A DNA stretch of 64,000 bases, taken from positions 11,294,131-11,358,130 of the forward strand of contig OZ059894.1 of NCBI GenBank assembly GCA_964057225.1, in the 5' to 3' direction. How positions within the stretch are numbered: the first letter of the stretch is position 1; the number at the start of each line of letters is the position of its first letter. This document shows, piece after piece, positions 62,084 to 64,000 of the stretch. The DNA comes from Auanema rhodensis. Taxonomy: Eukaryota; Nematoda; Chromadorea; Rhabditida; Rhabditidae. A program made the position numbers and the translations under genes. Below the pieces are notes generated by a model. The model worked only from the letters and a program-made list of their open reading frames with translations. It did no database searches and was not told the DNA's origin.

Positions 62084-62237
62084 GGTCGACCCGTGAGGTG
62101 GAGCTAGCAAGCCAGCATCTACCTCAAGTCTCAAAAATCGGTTAACCTTATTGTGAACCAATGGAACACATATCGAAGGTTAATTCGATAAGAACGATTA
62201 CTACACTTTGATCTTAGCCAAAAGGCCGAGAAGCGAT
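62083..62237 (-). pseudogene. U2 5' fragment (nt 1-155) beyond element E
   Basis: Keeps the 5' end, GUAGUA, stem-loop II and Sm site but lacks the last 33 nt (final stem-loop). It is the most complete of the disrupted U2 copies and has the normal upstream region. Confidence 0.9.
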
Positions 62238-62680
62238 ACAGCATAGCCATGAGTATCAAAGACATCAAGCAAATGTATCGTACTTGTTACGAGTGCACTC
62301 TCTCATTTGAATATAAAAGTGTGGTTTGACAATCTTGACTGTACAGGTCATAAATGGCTCATATAAACTGTGGATTTACTCAACTTTTGGACTTATTTTT
62401 TTCTTATTCGAAGCGCTGCACTTTTTTCTATTCTTTTTATTCAAATACTTGTATATAGTTTTATATGTACGGTTGCAAAGTTTCCGAATATTTTATATAT
62501 TTTTATACAATAATTAGGAGAAGGTTAATACAATGAAATCTCCCAACTTTACAGTGTTTGTATTGCTTACAGTATCTAGAACAACCACTCTTGTAATATT
62601 AGAGCACATATCAATCAACAACTTTTTCTAGTTATCAAAGCTTTTTTATTTCTTCAAGATATTTCAAATAAAATATAAAA

Positions 62681-62798
62681 GCTTACGACACCCGGGATTC
62701 CCAAGCCGTCTCCGATCCAAGTACTAACCGGGCCCAACGTTGCTTGACTTGCCAGATCGGACGGGATGGCGTACTTTCAACGTGGTATGGTCGTAAGC
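62681..62798 (-). rRNA. 5S ribosomal RNA gene
   Basis: First-module copy of the last unit. Confidence 0.97.
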
Positions 62799-63040
62799 AA
62801 TGTTATATTCTTCATTATCAGTTATATCACTCTAAATCTTGTTGTTAATAGTTAGGACCACAAAGAAAACAACAGGAACAGTAACAAATGAAATGCCCAA
62901 ACTTTACAGTGTTCGAGTTATTTACAGTATCTAAGACTACCTCTGTCGTGTTATTAGAGCAAACATTCGATTAACAACAACTTTTTTTTAGTTATCAAAG
63001 CTTTTTTATTTCTTCAAAAAATTTCAAATAAAATATAAAA

Positions 63041-63158
63041 GCTTACGACACCCGGGATTCCCAAGCCGTCTCCGATCCAAGTACTAACCGGGCCCAACGT
63101 TGCTTGACTTGCCAGATCGGACGGGATGGCGTACTTTCAACGTGGTATGGTCGTAAGC
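63041..63158 (-). rRNA. 5S ribosomal RNA gene
   Basis: Second-module copy of the last unit. Confidence 0.97.
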
Positions 63159-63300
63159 AATGTCATATTCTTCATTATCAGTTATATCACTCTAAATCTT
63201 GTTGTTAATAGATACGACCACAAAGAAAACAACAGGAACAGTAACAATAACAAAAAAAATTTTTTTTTCACCTATGTGTCTAAAGGTTAGCCATGTATCC

Positions 63301-63303
<3 letters not shown>

Positions 63304-63344
<41 letters not shown>
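63304..63344. repeat. (TA)n microsatellite, 41 bp
   Basis: Uninterrupted TA tract. Confidence 0.97.
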
Positions 63345-63346
<2 letters not shown>

Positions 63347-64000
63347 ACAGTAAAAAGTCCAATCAAGAGAGAAATTTTTTCAACACATAGTTGTTTTTTT
63401 TTTAAATATCATTGTTTTTCCTCATAACTCGGTTTAAACTCGTTCTAACCCGTTGAAATACGTCTAGAAAGTCTTTATAACATGCATATGTATGATAGAA
63501 CTTCATATTTATTGTAATAGAAAATTTTATTTTCAGACGTCTTGGTTAACAATGATATGTTTTACCCCCTTATAATTTTTATCATAATGTTCCTTATACG
63601 GAACGCTCAATGAAACTTGCTTCCAGAAAAATTTCTTTCTATTTTTTCTTCATATGTACGTAGATACTATAGAGAACTATGATAGAAAACTTTAACATTC
63701 ACGAAATCATCATTTCTCATTACGCTACGGAGGTTTAAAAAGCTGTGTTTTACCTTATAATAGACCGGAAAACCCTTGTGTTAAAACTGGACCGTTTTTA
63801 CACATATAAAAATGTCCCGTATTCGGGACCCTAATGTAACTTTTGATTCCCTATATTTTTTTTCATGAAATTTACAATCTACTGTAGAAAGAAGAATTAT
63901 TTTTATAAAAACTGTAAATTTTTGAAAAATGAAAACAAAACGAAAACAAAAACAACTTTTTTTTGAACATTTTCTCACACAAGGGTCCCCCCTTACCTAC

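Larger units (their letters stand above)
62238..64000 (-). repeat. Array unit cut by the window end
   Basis: Linker 62238-62680, two 5S genes, (TA)n and the first ~650 bp of spacer (63345-64000). No other gene is seen. Confidence 0.94.

Noticed and set aside
1-64000. Whole array as an assembly artefact
   Set aside because: Units carry private SNPs, indels and TA lengths (for example 32531, 33304, 51196, 54359), so they are not one unit collapsed and copied; exact order still needs read support.

Overview
The window is a eukaryotic multigene array: head-to-tail copies of a ~2.47-2.5 kb unit. Each unit carries one U2 small nuclear RNA gene and two identical 5S ribosomal RNA genes, all on the minus strand. 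It holds 33 complete 5S genes and 14 complete U2 genes. The 5S sequence (118 nt) and the 3' end of U2 look nematode-like compared with Caenorhabditis sequences recalled from memory. A nematode or close relative is therefore the best guess, but no alignment was run. No bacterial gene, operon or CRISPR array is present.

Unit layout on the plus strand, with genes read right to left: U2 (188 nt); ~440 bp of U2 upstream and linker DNA; two 360 bp modules that each contain a 5S gene; a (TA)n microsatellite of 33-71 bp; then ~1.15 kb of AT-rich spacer up to the next U2. The spacer has two small hairpins, a diverged internal duplication and a decayed U2 fragment. Units are almost identical, and most of their length differences come from the (TA)n tract.

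Eight insertions interrupt U2 genes or derive from such interruptions. They belong to one U2-targeted non-LTR retrotransposon family, or use its 3' end. The full element is ~3.7 kb. It encodes one 1092-residue protein with two N-terminal zinc fingers, a reverse transcriptase (YADD), a CCHC motif and a PD-(D/E)XK restriction-like endonuclease. This is the R2/NeSL type of architecture and resembles the U2-targeting family published as Utopia. Every 3' junction lies between U2 nt 37 and 38, inside the branch-point recognition sequence GUAGUA. The 5' junctions vary and leave direct duplications of U2 of 42, 59 or 118 bp.

Region by region: 1-2706, partial spacer and one full unit. 2707-5576, 5'-truncated element A. 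5575-9990, an inverted block holding element B on the plus strand; it forms a 3.87 kb inverted repeat with 1706-5576. 9991-19083, a partial unit and three full units. 19084-30357, three 2923-bp composite units (C1-C3) sharing one truncated element, with a normal unit between C1 and C2. 30358-40269, four normal units. 40270-45186, element D (one nonsense codon short of an open 1092-codon frame) in tandem with the unusual chimeric insertion D2. 45187-59856, six units (the first is the remainder of the D/D2 unit). 59857-62237, element E. 62238-64000, the start of the next unit.

The host genes supply core splicing RNA (U2) and ribosomal RNA (5S). The retrotransposon uses the repeated U2 genes as a target in which single disruptions can be tolerated, and array turnover (unequal exchange, inversion) then copies or deletes inserted units.
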